A stretch of DNA of 64,000 bases, taken from positions 1,054,001 through 1,118,000 of the forward strand of contig NZ_CANMVK010000001.1 of assembly GCF_947501405.1 (NCBI RefSeq), written 5' to 3'. The notes under the pieces are model-generated. The model was not told where the DNA came from. It made no database searches and was given only the letters and a program-made list of their open reading frames with translations. The DNA is from an uncultured Hoeflea sp. (lineage in GTDB: Bacteria > Pseudomonadota > Alphaproteobacteria > Rhizobiales > Rhizobiaceae). Both the position numbers and the translations under genes were made by a program. Positions 62,835 through 64,000 of this stretch are shown in pieces (positions within the stretch are counted from its first letter, which is position 1; each line of letters starts with the position of its first letter).

Positions 62835-63240
62835 CATCGTAGTCAGACCCGGCGACTGCTGAACGATATAGGCAACCGGTTAAGCACCGGAATGTCGATC
62901 TGGGGGCATCATCCAAGGTGCGCCGAAGAAGAACCAGCTTGTGATCAGGCTTTGGAACCGGTCCTGGTTTCGGCGGGCGGGACGCGTCTGGATCGGGTGC
63001 GGCAACGCCGGAAGCGGTACTTCACAGCCTCCCAGTCCCTGGACCATTTCCGTCGCCACGCGATAGGTCTTCCGCAACAGGCACAGGGTTTTTGCGGCGG
63101 TTCGGAATTGGCGATGTGCTTGGCGATGGGAAAACATGGTGCGCATTGGCTGGCAGGCAAAGCTTGCGCGGCGGGTTTGATCGGGGGACAATCACGGCGA
63201 TATTGAAGCCTCGTGACCTCATCGAACGGATTGACCAACC
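62835..63240. other. intergenic stretch, no gene seen
   Basis: 406 bases between the MoeA-MocA fusion and the TfoX-N gene. Overlapping short frames occur on both strands without recognisable family or ribosome sites; possibly decayed coding sequence. The tfoX promoter should lie at its right end. Confidence 0.45.
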
Positions 63241-63558
63241 ATGGACAATGAACGCATCCACGAACTGTTCGACAGCCTGGGCGCGGTGACGATCAAGCGC
63301 ATGTTTGGCGGTAAGGGGATCTACCATCAGGGGCATATTCTGGCGCTGGAAGTGGATGGCGAGATCCTGCTTAAGGCCGATGCGCAAAGCGCGGCGCAAT
63401 TCGCCGATGCCGGCGCCAGCCAATGGGTTTATGAGGGCAAGTCCAAGCCTGTGGCAATGCCTTACTGGTCGATCCCCGACGCGGCGCTCGACGATCCCGA
63501 TGAGATGGCGAAATGGGTTCGCCTGGCCTGGGATGCAGCGCTCAGGGCCAAGAAGTAA
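63241..63558 (+). CDS. TfoX N-terminal domain protein
   Basis: 105 residues matching the TfoX/Sxy N-terminal domain: ELFDSLGAVTIKRMFGGKGIYHQGHILAL, YWSIPDAALDDPDEMAKWV. The C-terminal HhH-like domain of true Sxy competence regulators is absent, as in most alphaproteobacterial versions, so a competence role should not be assumed. Confidence 0.9.
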   Translation: MDNERIHELFDSLGAVTIKRMFGGKGIYHQGHILALEVDGEILLKADAQSAAQFADAGASQWVYEGKSKPVAMPYWSIPDAALDDPDEMAKWVRLAWDAALRAKK

Positions 63559-63590
63559 CTGTTCGACCGGAGCCAATGCGGTCCTGAAGC

Positions 63591-63628
63591 ATACAAAAAA
63601 GCCGCCGGCGGTGAAGCGGGCGGCTTTT
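63591..63628. terminator. bidirectional terminator between tfoX-like and helicase-tail genes
   Basis: A-rich CAAAAAA precedes GCCGCC (63601-63606), which pairs with GGCGGC (63619-63624) followed by TTTT. The A-run on one side and T-run on the other serve both convergent genes. Confidence 0.85.
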
Positions 63629-63652
63629 GATCAACGGATTCGGTCCGCGCGG

Positions 63653-64000
63653 TTACTGACCGGCGCCGATCATCATGAAAGCGGGGATTTCATCGCCGAA
63701 GCCGACCGGGGTCGGGTCGCGATCCTCGTTGTTGCGCCCGCGCCGGCCGCGATTGCGATCATCATTGGCGGGTTGCGGCGTCTCCTGCGGTTCGGGGCGC
63801 TTGCTGCGATCCTGTCGCGCGGGTTTCGCCCGGGCGGCCTTTGCCTGCTCCGGTTCGGGGGCGGCATTTTCCGATGCCCGCTCGGCGATGTTTGCGACAT
63901 CGGTTGGTGCGGCTACAGCCGCATCCATTTTCTCGTCTACGAGCTGTGCGGGTGCTTGCTCGTCGCTGTCCGCCTTGCCGCGCTTGTTGTCCCGGCCGGA
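63653..64000 (-). CDS. C-terminal tail of a probable DEAD/DEAH-box RNA helicase (cut by window edge)
   Basis: The frame is open from the edge to TAA at 63653: 115 residues, all low-complexity, rich in Ala, Glu, Lys, Arg, Pro and Asn (GRDNKRGKADSD, RNRGRRGRNNEDRD), ending PVGFGDEIPAFMMIGAGQ. A basic, disordered tail with a GFGDxxPAF end recalls rhizobial DEAD-box helicases; the catalytic core is outside the window, so the call is tentative. Confidence 0.5.
   Translation of the reverse strand, partial: SGRDNKRGKADSDEQAPAQLVDEKMDAAVAAPTDVANIAERASENAAPEPEQAKAARAKPARQDRSKRPEPQETPQPANDDRNRGRRGRNNEDRDPTPVGFGDEIPAFMMIGAGQ

Noticed and set aside
62880-63206. Frames of about 100 residues on both strands between the MoeA-MocA fusion and the TfoX-N gene.
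   Set aside because: No recognisable domain or ribosome site; left as noncoding.

Overview
This 64-kb window reads as ordinary chromosome from a GC-rich alphaproteobacterium. It most likely belongs to the Rhizobiales (Hyphomicrobiales), perhaps a Hoeflea- or Phyllobacteriaceae-like lineage; the genus is a guess. Support comes from recA followed by alaS, NADP-type icd, a ribH2 with its own FMN riboswitch, the purC-purS-purQ...purL run with bolA and grxD nearby, and a zeta-type F1-ATPase inhibitor. Genes are densely packed on both strands with many 4-base start/stop overlaps. I saw no tRNA, rRNA, CRISPR array, prophage or intact insertion sequence.

Layout: 0-5 kb holds a MerR regulator (cut by the edge) facing an MFS transporter, psuK-psuG for pseudouridine breakdown, and recA with an SOS-type box. 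5-17 kb holds alaS, an AraC/GyrI regulator, a GST, a DUF1883-GGDEF protein, icd, an RNA methyltransferase coupled to murI, an ArsR regulator facing a DUF1127 protein, a HerA/DUF87-type ATPase and a lipoprotein. 17.4-20.1 kb is a divergent two-component pair (NarL-type regulator and 7TM-DISM kinase) whose 5' ends nearly or actually overlap.

20.2-25.5 kb is the most interesting part: a sigma54-type promoter, then a guanidine-I (ykkC) riboswitch, then a tightly coupled operon encoding an ABC importer (binding protein, permease, ATPase), a GdmH-like nickel guanidine hydrolase of the ureohydrolase fold, a His-rich protein of unrecognised family, and a small His-bearing membrane protein. I read it as nitrogen-controlled, guanidine-induced uptake and hydrolysis of guanidine with its own metal-handling proteins in place of the HypA/HypB-like helpers known for cyanobacterial GdmH.

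25.5-38.3 kb: FMN riboswitch-ribH2, an SMR transporter facing a membrane LytTR regulator, pepT, rpsD, glsA-ttcA-IMPase, a Bcr/CflA-type transporter, DUF1176, DUF2461, YtoQ, DUF2332 and grxD. 38.3-42.6 kb looks like accessory DNA lying between grxD and bolA: a phosphodiester-glycosidase-like protein, an AT-rich patch, a chimeric duplicated relic, a MocR regulator facing an EamA transporter with phased direct repeats between them, and an Arg-rich small protein. 42.6-57.2 kb: bolA, purL, a lipoprotein, a flavoprotein monooxygenase, a hydrolase, purQ-purS-purC, the ATPase inhibitor, an HpcH/HpaI aldolase, an RBBP9-like hydrolase, purB, a membrane protein with DUF2259, and a P1-family peptidase coupled to an orphan periplasmic binding protein. 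57.4-62.8 kb is a molybdenum-hydroxylase maturation cluster (flavin reductase, MoxR/CoxD, VWA/CoxE, split XdhC, MoeA-MocA fusion) without structural genes in view. The window ends with a TfoX-N protein and the C-terminal tail of a probable RNA helicase.
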